This document shows positions 25,177-34,573 of a stretch of 64,000 nucleotides of DNA, one piece after another. Below the pieces are notes generated by a model, which saw nothing but the letters and a program-made list of their open reading frames with translations, had not been told where the DNA came from and searched no databases. Each line of letters starts with the position of its first letter. The first letter of the stretch is position 1. The position numbers and the translations under genes are program-made. The DNA comes from Arthrobacter sp. fls2-241-R2A-200. Lineage in GTDB: Bacteria; Actinomycetota; Actinomycetes; Actinomycetales; Micrococcaceae. The DNA lies in assembly GCF_030209745.1 (NCBI RefSeq), contig NZ_JARVRJ010000007.1, positions 1 to 64,000 on the forward strand. Direction: 5' to 3'.

Positions 25177-27954
25177 ATGGATCTTTTGCGGCGATCAACC
25201 GCGCTCTCCGCAGGCCTGGCGGTCTTTGCCGCAGGCCTTCTCTTTGTCCAGGCCCCGGCAACTGCCGTTCCTTTGCCGGGCCCGACCAATCCCAATGTTA
25301 AATTCTTCCCGGGCACCCCCCACTCCGAGCATGTCTTCGAAACCCCGCTCGGGCAGGCCCAACCGCTGCAGCAGCAGACCTCCCCCATGAAGTCTGCTCC
25401 GCTCAGCAGCGCTGCCCCCTCGGGACCAAGCGCTGCCCCCTTGGGGCAAGGCGGCGCAGCAGCCGGCCCCAACGGCGTCATCAGCATCCGCCTGGTGACT
25501 GCGAAGCTTGCGGACAACACCAACCCGGTCTCCATGCCCGATGCCGAAAAGGTGGTTGCTTCCACCAGCCGCTACTGGCAGGCCATGACGAACAACCGGC
25601 TGTCCATGACCGTCACCAGTGAAGTCCCGGAATTCCAATCCAAGGCCAGGTCCACGGACAGCTACGGGACCATCATCTCCACGATTTCCAGTGAACTTTC
25701 CTGGTCCTCCAGCCCGTATTCGGCCATGGCCATCATCATCCCCACCTCAACGCTTTCGGGTGGTGCGCTCGGCGCCGGCTACAGCAGCGGCAGCTACAGC
25801 GGGCGGGTTTTGCTGCCGCAGATCAGCAACTTCAGCAACAACGTGATGTCCCACGAATTCGGCCACGTCATTGGCCTCATGCACGCTGACGCCCTCCAGT
25901 GTGGAAGCGGAGCGCCGGACGTCGGCACGGACAGCAACGGACAGTTCACTGATCCTTCGTGCTACATCCGTGAATACGGAGACACCACCGACCTTATGGG
26001 CGCAGCACAGTACGCGCAGCCCGTGGTCAGCTCCACTTTTTGGGATTACGCCGGGCTGGGCCGGGGTGATGAAATTCGCGACGTCGGTGTGGCCACAGGC
26101 TCGCAGACCTACACCCTGACGCCGTGGGGCGGTACAGCTGCGCAGCGGGCCGTTAAGTTCACGGACCCCGTCAGCAAGGAGGCCTACTACCTGGAGCTCC
26201 GGGAGCCCGCCGGGTATGACGACTACCTCCGGTATGGCCCTTCCGGGAACATGGGTGTGAAGGTTGCCCAGCGCGGTGGTGCCACGATCGCGTCGTCGTT
26301 GATCCTGATGCCATCCACCAAGCCCTTCCCTGAACAGTGGTACGCCAAGAACCAGACGTGGCAGGCCGGGAGCACGTTCACCACTTATACGGGCACGCAG
26401 GTGACCATCAACTCGGTCAGCGCCACCTCCGCCAGCGTCACCATCAACGCCGACCCGAAACTGAAGGCCAGGATGCGGTTCTCCGCAGGCGACTTCAACG
26501 GAGACAAGCTCCCTGACGTCATCTCCCGTGAAACCGACGGGTCGCTGCTGCTCTTTGCGGGGCTCCCCGGCAACCGGCTCGCCGATCCCGTCCAAATCGG
26601 CTCCGGATGGGGCATCTTCAACACCGTGTTCGGCACGTCCGACTTCGACGGCGACGGATTCCCGGACATCCTTGCCCGCGCCAGCAACGGCGCTCTCTGG
26701 CTGTACCCGGGTGATGGCAAGGGCGGCTTCCTGGCAGCCCGCCAAGTGGGATCCGGGTGGCAAGGCTTCACCAATATCGTTGGGGTGGGCGATTTCAACG
26801 GCGATGGTCACAGCGATGTGGTCGCGTCCGCCGTCGACGGAACTCTTTGGCTGTATCCGGGCGATGGAACCGGTGGGTTCCTGGCTGCCTCGCAGATCGG
26901 TCAGGGCTGGGATGTCTTCAAGAGCCTCGCTGCGGCCGGTTCGTTCGGTGGCGGCACGGCGGGCTTGCTCGCCACGGCAACCGACGGCACCCTCTATGTC
27001 TACCCCGGCGACGGTAAGGGTGGCTTCTTGCCGCGTGCCGGCGTCGGCAGTGGTTGGGCCGGAGTGGGCGACCTCGTGAGCGGCCAGGACTTCACCGGCG
27101 ACCAGGTCACCGACGTGCTGACAGCATCCTCGACCGGAACCATGCGACTGTACCCAGGCAACGGAAGCGGTTTCGCCGACCGGCTGCCCATCGGCAGCGG
27201 GTGGAACCAGTTCGCGCAGGTCTGGGAAGCAGGCGACTTCAACGGCGACGGCGTCGCGGACGTCTTGGCCCGTGGCACCGACGGCGCCCTGTGGCTCTAT
27301 CGGGGCAACGGGTCCGGGAGCTTCCTGCCGCCGCTCAAGATCGGATCGGGTTGGGACATGTTCACGGCGGTGCTGAGCGCGGGTGACTTCGACGGCGACG
27401 GGCATCCTGACCTCGCAGCGAGGGACGCGCAGGGAAACCTGTGGCTGTACCCGAGCGACGGTAAGGGTAACTTCCTTGCCCGAAAGCAGATCGGCACTGG
27501 TTGGCAGAATTTCACGGCCTTGTTGGCTCCGGGCGACTTTTCCGGTGATGGCAAGGCCGACATCGTGGGCCGTGCCCCGGACGGGAGCCTGTGGCTCTAC
27601 CCCGGCAACGGCACGGGAGGATTCCAACCCTGGCGTCAGATCGGCACGGGCTGGAACATGTTCAACTCGGTGGTCCAGGGCGGCGACTTCAACGGCGACG
27701 GCAAGGAAGACGTCATGGCCCGCGGAACGGACGGCTCGCTCTGGTTGTACCCGGGTGATGGCAACGGCGGTTTCCTGTCCAAGGTTTCCTTGGGCTCAGG
27801 GTGGAACATGTTCACCTCCTTCACGGCCCTCGGAAACGCGTTCACTGGCACCGGAGCGCCGTCGGTGGTGGGCGTAGCCGGGGACGGTACGTTGCTCCTC
27901 TACACGGGGAACGGTTCCGGACGTTTCCAGCCGGTGGTGCTCGCGCCGCGGTAG
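25177..27954 (+). CDS. Secreted zinc metalloprotease with FG-GAP/VCBS repeats
   Basis: The 925-residue protein has a Sec signal peptide (first 33 residues, ending VQAPATAVP), a Pro-rich propeptide, and a metalloprotease domain with HEFGHVIGLMH near residue 227, the HExxHxxGxxH zinc site of metzincins. From about residue 430 the C-terminal half is a run of about nine 50-60-residue repeats. Each holds a calcium-binding DFNGDGxxD motif, then DGxLWLYPGDGxGGF and IGSGWxxF. Such repeats form a beta-propeller or lectin-like binding region. RBS GAGGAG precedes the ATG. Confidence 0.85.
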   Translation: MDLLRRSTALSAGLAVFAAGLLFVQAPATAVPLPGPTNPNVKFFPGTPHSEHVFETPLGQAQPLQQQTSPMKSAPLSSAAPSGPSAAPLGQGGAAAGPNGVISIRLVTAKLADNTNPVSMPDAEKVVASTSRYWQAMTNNRLSMTVTSEVPEFQSKARSTDSYGTIISTISSELSWSSSPYSAMAIIIPTSTLSGGALGAGYSSGSYSGRVLLPQISNFSNNVMSHEFGHVIGLMHADALQCGSGAPDVGTDSNGQFTDPSCYIREYGDTTDLMGAAQYAQPVVSSTFWDYAGLGRGDEIRDVGVATGSQTYTLTPWGGTAAQRAVKFTDPVSKEAYYLELREPAGYDDYLRYGPSGNMGVKVAQRGGATIASSLILMPSTKPFPEQWYAKNQTWQAGSTFTTYTGTQVTINSVSATSASVTINADPKLKARMRFSAGDFNGDKLPDVISRETDGSLLLFAGLPGNRLADPVQIGSGWGIFNTVFGTSDFDGDGFPDILARASNGALWLYPGDGKGGFLAARQVGSGWQGFTNIVGVGDFNGDGHSDVVASAVDGTLWLYPGDGTGGFLAASQIGQGWDVFKSLAAAGSFGGGTAGLLATATDGTLYVYPGDGKGGFLPRAGVGSGWAGVGDLVSGQDFTGDQVTDVLTASSTGTMRLYPGNGSGFADRLPIGSGWNQFAQVWEAGDFNGDGVADVLARGTDGALWLYRGNGSGSFLPPLKIGSGWDMFTAVLSAGDFDGDGHPDLAARDAQGNLWLYPSDGKGNFLARKQIGTGWQNFTALLAPGDFSGDGKADIVGRAPDGSLWLYPGNGTGGFQPWRQIGTGWNMFNSVVQGGDFNGDGKEDVMARGTDGSLWLYPGDGNGGFLSKVSLGSGWNMFTSFTALGNAFTGTGAPSVVGVAGDGTLLLYTGNGSGRFQPVVLAPR

Positions 27955-27967
27955 CTGAGCGCGCCCG

Positions 27968-28189
27968 TCATGGTGCAAGCACTCCGTGACGTGAGCATTC
28001 CGCCGCCCATCCTGTCGGTGTCACCTGGACTTTCAGGCGGCGCCGGCAGGCGGTGCAGTAGCGCGGCGGCTCCATTGCCAGGCGTTCGCCGCAGCGGCCG
28101 TGAACGTCCGACGTCGGGCCGGAGCCGCCGTCGAACGGCTCGCCGCAGTGCCCGCAAAACCCGGCGGTGGCTGTCGAAACCCTGTTCAT
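27968..28189 (-). CDS. bsaP: Biotin synthase auxiliary protein-like zinc-ribbon protein
   Basis: The 73-residue protein has four Cys pairs or near-pairs: [21 protein letters not shown] and ECSRHG. This fits the short cysteine-rich protein encoded after bioB in many actinobacteria and shown in mycobacteria to support biotin synthase (BsaP). Its ATG at 28189 overlaps the bioB stop (ATGA), so the two are translationally coupled. The frame is open much further upstream, but that part lies antisense or out of frame within bioB. Confidence 0.75.
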   Translation of the reverse strand: MNRVSTATAGFCGHCGEPFDGGSGPTSDVHGRCGERLAMEPPRYCTACRRRLKVQVTPTGWAAECSRHGVLAP

Positions 28190-29220
28190 AGCGTCTTCTG
28201 GAGTTCCGTAATCGGCATGTTTAAATCCACCAGCAGGTTGAGGTCGGCGGTGGCGGGCCGGCCAAGCTTGGTGAGGTAGTTGCCGACGATAACGGCGTTG
28301 ATCCCCCCGAGGAGTCCCTCGCGAGTGCCAAGGTCGCCGAGGGTCAGTTCGCGTCCGCCGGCATAGCGCAGGACGGTTCGGGGCATGGCGAGACGGAACG
28401 CGGCGATGGCACGGAGTGCATCCTTGCCGTCCATGATGCCCTGGTTTTCGAGCGGGGTTCCGGGGCGCGGGTTGAGGAAGTTCAAGGGAACCTCGTGCGG
28501 TTCTAATGCCGCGAGCTGGGCGGCGAGTTCGGCGCGCTGCTCCAAGCTCTCGCCCATGCCGATGAGGGCTCCGCAGCACAGCTCCATGCCGGCCTCCTTG
28601 ACCATGTTGCAGGTTTCGAGGCGTTCCTCGTAGCTGTGGGTGGTGACCACTTTTGGGAAGTAGCTGCGAGCAGTTTCGAGGTTGTGGTTGTAGCGGTGGA
28701 CGCCCCAGCTGGCCAGCTGGTCCACCTGCCGCTGCGTGAGCATGCCCAGCGAGCAAGCGATATTGATGTCCACTTCCTCGTTGATCCGGTCGATTGCGAA
28801 CTTGATCTGGTTCATGAGCTTGATATCGGGACCACGGACGGCGGCAACAATGCAAAACTCGGTGGCTCCGGTGGCTGCGGTTTCCTTGGCGGCCTTGACC
28901 AGTTCGGGGATATCCAGCCAGACGCCGCGGACAGGGCTGTCGAACAAGCCGGACTGGCTGCAGAAATGACAGTCCTCGGGGCAGCCGCCGGTCTTGATGG
29001 AGATGATGCCTTCGACTTCGACATCCTCGCCGCAGTGCTTTAGACGCACCTCGTGGGCCAGTTGCAGGGCTGCGGGAAGGGCAGTGTCAGGCAGGCGGAG
29101 GACGTCCTCAAGCTGTTCTTGGGTCAGGCCGATTCCTTTTTCAAGGACCTGCTGGCGGGCGTCCACCAAGATTTTGTCGCTTGCTTCATCGCTTGTTGCA
29201 ACTGTTGCCTGAGTCGTCAT
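28186..29220 (-). CDS. bioB: Biotin synthase
   Basis: The 344-residue radical-SAM enzyme converts dethiobiotin to biotin. The cluster-binding motif CPEDCHFC uses C80, C84 and C87. [20 protein letters not shown] and [14 protein letters not shown] are BioB signatures, and the Arg/Cys ligands of the second cluster are present in the usual region. No bioA, bioD or bioF is near. The 342 nt upstream (29221-29562) hold no gene that I can support and no clear BioQ or BirA site. Confidence 0.93.
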   Translation of the reverse strand: MTTQATVATSDEASDKILVDARQQVLEKGIGLTQEQLEDVLRLPDTALPAALQLAHEVRLKHCGEDVEVEGIISIKTGGCPEDCHFCSQSGLFDSPVRGVWLDIPELVKAAKETAATGATEFCIVAAVRGPDIKLMNQIKFAIDRINEEVDINIACSLGMLTQRQVDQLASWGVHRYNHNLETARSYFPKVVTTHSYEERLETCNMVKEAGMELCCGALIGMGESLEQRAELAAQLAALEPHEVPLNFLNPRPGTPLENQGIMDGKDALRAIAAFRLAMPRTVLRYAGGRELTLGDLGTREGLLGGINAVIVGNYLTKLGRPATADLNLLVDLNMPITELQKTL

Positions 29221-29562
29221 TTATTGTCCTTCGCGCTTGCCGGCGGCAGAAATGCCTCGTAGCAGACGATAGTTTTTAGACAACGAGAGAATTTTGTTGG
29301 ATGCCTACAATACTGGGCGCCAGCGCCTTGGTAGGCGTTGCTCAACATGCAGGCCTGGATTCACAGGCACCAATAGCGGTGTACGCCAACCAGGTGAGCC
29401 GGGGCGTGCTTCTGATCTGCCTTTCGAACCGTCAACGATCGTCGCGGTCACCCCACACCCCGCACGCGACCTGCGCCTTTTCTTGACGGATGAAAATCTA
29501 TATCGGCCGCGTCGGGCGCAACCATTCGAGAATTCCTGCCTCGTGTTCCTGGGCGCCACTTG
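29221..29562. other. Gene-free interval upstream of bioB
   Basis: No frame shows coding character. The first 60 bases should contain the bioB promoter; they include an AT-rich stretch (GATAGTTTTTAGACAAC), but I could not define hexamers. This interval marks the change from core-like genes on the left to the accessory island on the right. Confidence 0.5.
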
Positions 29563-29748
29563 CTATATGGAGTGCGATGACCTCTTGCCGAGAGCCACCA
29601 GGATCATCCAGAGAGCCAAGGCGGCAGCGCCGACGAGTATGAGGACACCGCTCACCTCGGCCATGGCAGACGCCGGCTCGTGGCGTCTCCACGCGAACCA
29701 GGAGACGCCCATGAAGCCAAGCCAATAAATCAGGAACGAACAACCCAA
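29563..29748 (-). CDS. Small membrane protein (61 aa)
   Basis: The hydrophobic stretches SFLIYWLGFMGVSWFAW and VLILVGAAALALWMILVAL suggest two membrane helices with the short basic loop RRHEPA. The TTG start at 29748 overlaps the end of the preceding gene by 19 nt, so it would depend on coupled translation. The family is unknown, and the start is uncertain. Confidence 0.45.
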   Translation of the reverse strand: MGCSFLIYWLGFMGVSWFAWRRHEPASAMAEVSGVLILVGAAALALWMILVALGKRSSHSI

Positions 29749-30074
29749 GAGCGCTTGGCTGGTGCGGCTTCACTTAATCCCTTGAGGTCGCTGCGCCTGA
29801 AGAGATTCAGAATCTTCCCGTAGTCGGGGGCGGGAGCGGTCAGGGAGTTCACCGCGAAGATGAGACCGAGTATGACTGAAGCCCCGAGCCCGAAAGCTAG
29901 CAGCCCGAGGCGCCCTGACGGTGGAGCCATCGAGGATAGAACCGCGGAGGCGCTGCTGGATAGCACATCTGTGATGATCACACCCAGGAAGGTCAGGTTG
30001 GCCGCGGCGCAGACGCCGACGGCGACCCGCCCGATCACCGGAGTTGCCCCGACGTCTGACTCTGACTCCCCCAT
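29730..30074 (-). CDS. Hypothetical membrane protein (114 aa)
   Basis: Two or three hydrophobic segments (VGVCAAANLTFLGVIITDVL, LGLLAFGLGASVILGLIFAV) precede a basic tail. I place the start at the ATG at 30074. An upstream ATG would lie inside the SUFU remnant. The gene ends exactly where the divergent truncated SUFU copy begins, so its 5' end lies at a recombination junction and it may itself be altered. I do not recognise the family. Confidence 0.5.
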   Translation of the reverse strand: MGESESDVGATPVIGRVAVGVCAAANLTFLGVIITDVLSSSASAVLSSMAPPSGRLGLLAFGLGASVILGLIFAVNSLTAPAPDYGKILNLFRRSDLKGLSEAAPAKRSWVVRS

Positions 30075-30543
30075 GGCTCCCGGGCTCCCCGGTGTGATTG
30101 CCATCGTCTACGACGACCTTCCCGAGTGCGGGATGATCACCGGCTTCACCTACGGCATCAGCCTAGCCAACAACCCCCTCTGGCGCTTCGGCAAGCCTGA
30201 GCTCTGTATCAGCGTGAGGTCCGACGATGTCCGCTGGCCGCTTGCCCTCGGGCGCATCGGAGAGGGCCAACGGGGAAACCCGTTCCAAATCGGCGACACA
30301 ATCAACATCGGCGAGAGGATCGCCTCTGACTCCGACATGACCGCATTCGTCATCTTCGCCCCCGCCGTCCTTGACCGTGAGGACTACACCGGCATCAACA
30401 TCGGCGAGACTCTGCCAATCAACCTCAGTGGTCTCTACCCGATCCATGAGGCCGAGCGCCGCTACATCCAGGATCACGGAATCGGGGCCTTCTGGGACCT
30501 CGACTGGGACCCCTACGACGTCAGTCGGCCCTCCGTCGTCTGA
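30075..30543 (+). pseudogene. SUFU-domain gene, copy 1, 5'-truncated
   Basis: From the codons for GLPGVIAIVYDDLPE onward this is nearly identical to copy 3 (39028-39582) and close to copy 2 (35575-36129). The first 37 codons and the promoter region of those copies are absent and replaced by unrelated sequence. It keeps the whole conserved core, TGFTYGISLANNPLWRFGKP and ending WDLDWDPYDVSRPSVV. An internal GTG at 30093 is the only plausible start. Loss of the N-terminus probably makes it non-functional. Confidence 0.7.
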
Positions 30544-30554
30544 GCGGACCTCGT

Positions 30555-30580
30555 CCCGGTGAAGGATCGGCCAACGGGCA
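30555..30580 (+). repeat. GGATCC-type palindromic repeat, copy 1
   Basis: CCCGGTGAAGGATCGG followed by CCAACGGGCA lies 12 nt after the stop of SUFU copy 1. It belongs to the island-wide imperfect palindrome whose consensus is GTCCGGTGAAGGATCC then CTTTACGGGC. A separate perfect hairpin, CCGCCCG-N5-CGGGCGG, follows at about 30599-30617. No gene is visible between 30544 and 30834. Confidence 0.6.
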
Positions 30581-30787
30581 CTGTGAGGGGTCGATGGGCC
30601 GCCCGGTTTACGGGCGGTCGAACCCGTCTCCTGGTCCGACCCGATGTGTCGGACGACGCGCGCTACCAGTTGGATGCGGCGTATGCGAAAAGTTGAAAGC
30701 GCGCATTCGTTGGTGCGTCGTACAGCTCGGTCCAGAACCTAAAGCCCGCGGGGCCGATCGACGCGAGAAACTCGGGCGAACGCTGAA

Positions 30788-30822
30788 GGCCCCCGCAGTC
30801 TCATCAGCGAGGGCTTTCCTGA
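30788..30822 (-). terminator. Terminator-like hairpin downstream of the 69-aa membrane gene
   Basis: On the minus strand AAAGCCCTCGC pairs with GCGGGGGCCTT across a 10-nt loop, with one mismatch, and CCTTCAG follows. It lies just past the stop of the gene at 30835-31044. Confidence 0.5.
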
Positions 30823-30834
30823 TAACGATGACTC

Positions 30835-31044
30835 CTACGCGCCGGGAGGCGCAGCCATTGTCGCTCGTCCGGATTTCCGCCGGGCCATGACGTACCTGGC
30901 GATCAGCAACACCCCAACAGGAACAAACATGATCCCAGTAATGAGCCGCAGCGAGTCGACGGGCATCCATGAGAGGAGGATCGCGGCCCAGATGAGCAGA
31001 AAGATTCCAGCTACCAGTCCAGGAATGGACGGATTCTTATTCAT
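30835..31044 (-). CDS. Small two-helix membrane protein (69 aa)
   Basis: The ATG at 31044 has GGAAGGA upstream. The product MNKNPSIPG... has two hydrophobic helices (LVAGIFLLIWAAILLSWM, LITGIMFVPVGVLLIARYVM) and the basic tail ARRKSGRATM. Its function is unknown. The gap to the divergent gene at 31224 holds both promoters. Confidence 0.65.
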   Translation of the reverse strand: MNKNPSIPGLVAGIFLLIWAAILLSWMPVDSLRLITGIMFVPVGVLLIARYVMARRKSGRATMAAPPGA

Positions 31045-31223
31045 ACGGATTCCTTCCGATATGTTGCCGATAGTTACCAGCCTACGAGAGTGCGCCGGCC
31101 AACTACCGGCATCCGAGCCCTGAGACCAAGAACCCCAAGCCAGCTTGCCATTCCCCAACCGCAGAGTTTGGGTTCACTAGGAGGATAGTCTCAGGGTGAA
31201 TGACTCAAGATCGAGGATTGCCA

Positions 31224-31640
31224 ATGAACGTCGTGATTGTGGTCTTTGGAATATCGGCGGGACTATCCGCCGCATACTGGGGCCGCTACCGATTCCCCGT
31301 GGTCCGCCGCGGTTCTGTTCTCGACGAGCGCTTGGGACTTCTTAACTTGTACTGCGTTGCAGTCCAGGGCGTGGTCGCTATTGCTTTGGCGCTCTCAACC
31401 AACATGGCAGGATTGCCTGCGCTGGCTTTTGCGGCAAGTGGCCTGCTTCTTGCCGCGGTCCCTCTCTATTTGTCGAAAAGGAGGGACCCGCGACTGGCTG
31501 CGCCTCGCCGGGAGGGAAGCCATGTAAACGAGGAAAGTGCACTCAAGCTGACGTCGAGGTGGCCGTACACCGTTGTCTACACGGCCGGCTACGTCGCTCT
31601 CTTCTCCTATGTCCTGTCGCTCGGAATCGTAGTCAGGTAA
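31224..31640 (+). CDS. Hypothetical membrane protein (138 aa)
   Basis: ATG at 31224 follows GAGG with good spacing; an in-frame ATG at 31200 is an alternative. The protein has four hydrophobic stretches: VVIVVFGISAGLSAAYWG, CVAVQGVVAIALAL, ALAFAASGLLLAAVPLYL and VVYTAGYVALFSYVLSLGI. The family is unrecognised. Confidence 0.6.
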   Translation: MNVVIVVFGISAGLSAAYWGRYRFPVVRRGSVLDERLGLLNLYCVAVQGVVAIALALSTNMAGLPALAFAASGLLLAAVPLYLSKRRDPRLAAPRREGSHVNEESALKLTSRWPYTVVYTAGYVALFSYVLSLGIVVR

Positions 31641-32316
31641 CTGTAGTGCGCACGGGACAACCTAGTGCAAATGAGCCAATAACGATGACACCTCGAGCGG
31701 GTGCTGACGTGGGGAGACGGGCAAGGGCAGTTCGATCATCGAAATGGTTTACTCGTCGGGCGGAGGCATCGACCTCACCTCTCAATTGACACCGTCTTTC
31801 TGCCAACGCCCGATTGACCTTCCAGATTTGAGCAATCCCGCGTTGCCCGGACCGTCCTCTTTCGGGCTACCACACGTAGGCGGCAATGTGAAAGCGCCGC
31901 CACCATTGCCGACGAAGTCACAGCGTAGGTTAGTTAGTTAAGTGGTCCGACAAGATTCGGTGGTACCCATATACGCTGTCTCAATACCCCAGCTCGAACG
32001 CACGTTCCGCTTATCTTGGAGTGCGGATACGACCTGCTCCGCGCCAAGAGGCTCATGAAGTGCACCCGACAAGGCCGCACGCGGCCGCTCAGCGGTGAGC
32101 TGCCCATCGCGGACGTCAGTGGCAGCGATGAAGAAGACGAAGTCCACTATTGGAAGACTTCCCCGGCCGCTCCAAGATCGGCAAGATCGGGGCCCCCTCC
32201 TCGAGTTCAACCGCGTACTCCGGGCCGGTGGCGCGCGGGCTGACATACCGCGTTCCGAGGCTGTCGCGGCCGCAACGGCGTGTGATTCCGGACTTTTCTG
32301 GCGACCGATGGCGGAT
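31641..32316. other. Decayed sequence without an intact gene
   Basis: All frames are interrupted. On the minus strand around 31.95-32.3 kb two frames in turn give protein-like text (TGPEYAVELEEGAPILPILE, then VDFVFFIAATDVRDGQLTAE), as if a gene had been broken by a frameshift. I could not assign it. It lies just outside the left res-like site. Confidence 0.4.
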
Positions 32317-32342
32317 GCCCGTAAGCCGGTCCTCCACCGGCC
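32317..32342 (-). repeat. GGATCC-type palindromic repeat, copy beside left res-like site
   Basis: Read on the minus strand, GGCCGGTGGAGGACCGG then CTTACGGGC matches the island consensus, with one change in the central GGATCC (GGACC). It lies about 44 nt beyond the left 48-bp dyad. The right end has the same order and nearly the same spacing. Confidence 0.55.
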
Positions 32343-32386
32343 GACATGCACCACCGAAATCGAGTCATCAAAATCTTCGTCATTCT

Positions 32387-32434
32387 GTGACTTTCAGCGA
32401 TAAATGGCGGTCTTTTTGCGGCGCTATTTGGCGC
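32387..32434 (-). repeat. res-like 48-bp dyad, left copy
   Basis: Read on the minus strand this matches the right copy (47509-47556) at 44 of 48 positions, in opposite orientation on the chromosome. It contains a 28-bp imperfect dyad, AAATAGCG...CGCCATTT, the size of one resolvase-binding subsite. It lies 30 nt beyond the 3' end of the complete recombinase gene. Confidence 0.7.
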
Positions 32435-32463
32435 GTTCCCAGCAGTAGGCGCCGCGTCGGTCT

Positions 32464-33030
32464 TCAGATGGTGCGCCTTTGGAGTTCGCGGTACACCGTC
32501 GTCCGTGACACCCGGAACAGCTCGGCCAGTTCGGCCTGCGTATGCTCGCCGGCGTCATGCAGTGTCAGAAGGTGCTTCCGCTGCGTCTTGGACAATTTTG
32601 GCTGCTTGCCTTTTAGTCGCCCTTTGGCTTTTGCGACAACCATACCCTCGCGGGTGCGCATCCGGATCAGATCCGCCTCAAACTCGGCCACCATCCCCAG
32701 CACGTTGAACAGCAGACGGCCTACCGGGTCAGCTGGATCGTGGATGCTTCCACCGAGACTCAGAACAACCCCCTTGGCCGTCAGCTCATCGGCAATGTCC
32801 CTTGCATCAGATAGGGAGCGCGCCAGCCGGTCGAGCTTGGTCACCACGAGCGTATCGCCGGCCCGGCAGGCCGCCATCGCTTCACGGAGACCTGGGCGCA
32901 CACGATTCGCTCCCGTCAGTCCGTGATCGACGAAGATTTGGGTCTCCTCCACACCCAAAGCAACGAGGGCATTGCGTTGGGCGGTGAGGTCTTGGTCGTT
33001 CGTCGAGACCCGCGCATAACCGATCTTCAT
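32464..33030 (-). CDS. Serine recombinase (Tn3-type resolvase/invertase)
   Basis: The 188-residue protein has the catalytic domain MKIGYARVSTNDQDLTAQ with the active-site Ser of RVST, VVTKLDRLARS with the conserved arginines, then MVAEFEADLIRMRTREG in the long E helix. The C-terminal helix-turn-helix is KHLLTLHDAGEHTQAELAEL followed by FRVSRTTVYREL. It is complete and of normal length. The start is the ATG at 33030 (or 33039, three codons earlier). It is probably the enzyme acting on the two 48-bp dyads, but no transposase gene accompanies it. Confidence 0.9.
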   Translation of the reverse strand: MKIGYARVSTNDQDLTAQRNALVALGVEETQIFVDHGLTGANRVRPGLREAMAACRAGDTLVVTKLDRLARSLSDARDIADELTAKGVVLSLGGSIHDPADPVGRLLFNVLGMVAEFEADLIRMRTREGMVVAKAKGRLKGKQPKLSKTQRKHLLTLHDAGEHTQAELAELFRVSRTTVYRELQRRTI

Positions 33031-33151
33031 TCCAGTCATAAGGAACATGGTTGCAGTAATCCCCCCGTCACCGTGCATTTCATCGTGCGGGTCTTACGTA
33101 CATGGGCCAAGCCAGCAATCGCGTGGGACGTGGCGACAGGCTTTGGCGGCA

Positions 33152-33174
33152 CGGTGATCGACCGGCTTACGGGC
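33152..33174 (+). repeat. GGATCC-type repeat, divergent copy right of the recombinase
   Basis: ACGGTGATCGACCGG followed by CTTACGGGC matches the right half of the consensus well and the left half poorly. Together with the copy at 32317-32342 it flanks the recombinase gene in inverted orientation. The surrounding 33031-33375 contains no supported gene. Confidence 0.4.
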
Positions 33175-33375
33175 GCCCGTGATCCACGCCGGAACAGACC
33201 GATCACGTACAGGAATACTGATATCGGGAGCTCACAACCGGGGGCCACGCCATCGTTCGAGGTTTGTTCTGCCCATCGTCGCTGCATGCCCAACAGCGCT
33301 GGGCAAGAAGTCGGGACTTACTCGCAGCCGGTAGGCTTTTGCTGAAATTGCACATTGGGGAAGGGGCTTCACACG

Positions 33376-33786
33376 ATGAGTCGAACATGGCATGGATTTG
33401 ATGACCGGGTTTTTCTTGACCTAGCTGAGCACCAGACATACCTTCGCCGCCCACCCGTTCGATACTCCGCGAGGGGTCTCTCTGCGCATCTAGGAATTTG
33501 TGAAGTATGCGGCACAGCTCCGACGCAGGAAAATCCGCTTCAAACCGCCCACAGGGTGCCTTTTATCAAGGGCGTCCTAACGTTTCGATTTACGCCAGAC
33601 TGGCTTGACGGGCCAGAGAATCTGCGGTGGGCGCACCGCAATGTCTGCAACAAACAGGTTGAGCTTTCTGACGATGACATCCTCGCGCTCATTGCCCCGT
33701 TGGCAGATGGAGACAAGGTCCCGGATTGGATTAGCGCTGACCGCTCTTGGATAGGTGCGTCGGTTCTAAGGCAACGCGCTAGATAA
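33376..33786 (+). CDS. HNH-nuclease-like protein (136 aa)
   Basis: The pattern CEVCGTAP...LQTAHRVPF...GPENLRWAHRNVCNKQVELS has a CxxC, a His near the middle, an Asn and a closing H..CN. This resembles a minimal HNH/zinc-finger nuclease core. The usual DHIxP is AHRVP here. The ATG at 33376 is preferred to one 21 nt earlier. Neighbours are the recombinase and small accessory genes. Whether it cuts DNA or is a toxin-like fragment cannot be told. Confidence 0.55.
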   Translation: MSRTWHGFDDRVFLDLAEHQTYLRRPPVRYSARGLSAHLGICEVCGTAPTQENPLQTAHRVPFIKGVLTFRFTPDWLDGPENLRWAHRNVCNKQVELSDDDILALIAPLADGDKVPDWISADRSWIGASVLRQRAR

Positions 33787-33846
33787 CAGGCTGCATACAG
33801 GAAGCACAGTAACAGGCAACAACCAGTGCAAGACGTGAGGTAATTA

Positions 33847-34422
33847 GTGGATTCAGTGGCAATTTGGGCGATGCTTGCCGCTGTTGGCAGTGCTGTGGCT
33901 GCATTCGTCAGCTGGATGACTGCTCATACTGCGCTGAAAACGAATCGGAGGCAGCACTCTGCTGTGTTGCTTGCGGAGTTGACTACAGGTGAAGTAGCCT
34001 CCGCGCGCGATCGTATCGGTAGCTGGCTTTATGGAACACATGAGCAGCATTCTTCAATCAGCAACCCGGACCTGATACAGGCCTACTACGTAGTGGCATG
34101 GGCGCTCGAGCGCCTAGCAGTCGGTAGAACGGCTCTGGGCGCGATGCGCTTTGGCGATAAGCAGTCCCTGAAGGAGTTGGATGAGAGGATTCGCTGGCAC
34201 GTCCAGGAGCAAGCGCAAAACCTTCGCTTCATCGCTAACTACGTGAAGACAATCGACAATAAGGAGATGGAGGGTTCATTGCGCTCCATAGAAAAGCACG
34301 TTCGGTACCTAGAAGTTCCCGAAGATCGTCTCGTCAAACAGTGCAATGCGCCCGGCTGCTGGCGGCAGCCTGGCGTGGAGGGAGTACGCCCTTCAGACGT
34401 GATGCTTCCTGACAATCCATAA
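33847..34422 (+). CDS. Membrane-anchored hypothetical protein (191 aa)
   Basis: An N-terminal helix, AIWAMLAAVGSAVAAFVSWM, anchors a mostly helical cytoplasmic domain (ALKTNRRQHSAVLLAELTTG and on). This arrangement is like DUF4760-type proteins. GTG at 33847 has GAGG upstream. The third codon positions are less GC-rich than in the flanking catabolic operons, which suggests transfer. The function is unknown. Confidence 0.6.
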   Translation: MDSVAIWAMLAAVGSAVAAFVSWMTAHTALKTNRRQHSAVLLAELTTGEVASARDRIGSWLYGTHEQHSSISNPDLIQAYYVVAWALERLAVGRTALGAMRFGDKQSLKELDERIRWHVQEQAQNLRFIANYVKTIDNKEMEGSLRSIEKHVRYLEVPEDRLVKQCNAPGCWRQPGVEGVRPSDVMLPDNP

Positions 34423-34573
34423 ATGGAACCTTGCTACAGTCCAGAAATGACGACTGACCTCTTCGCAGCAGCTCAACGACTTACCGAGGTACACCGGGAC
34501 CGTCGCAGCGTTGACAGCGGTCGGCTTGTGGGGATGTATTCTCATTTCAAGCACACAAACTCTGGGGGACTAA

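Noticed and set aside
29221-29562. BioQ or BirA operator for bioB
   Set aside because: Only a 4-bp inverted repeat (CAAC...GTTG) was found, too weak to support a regulator site.
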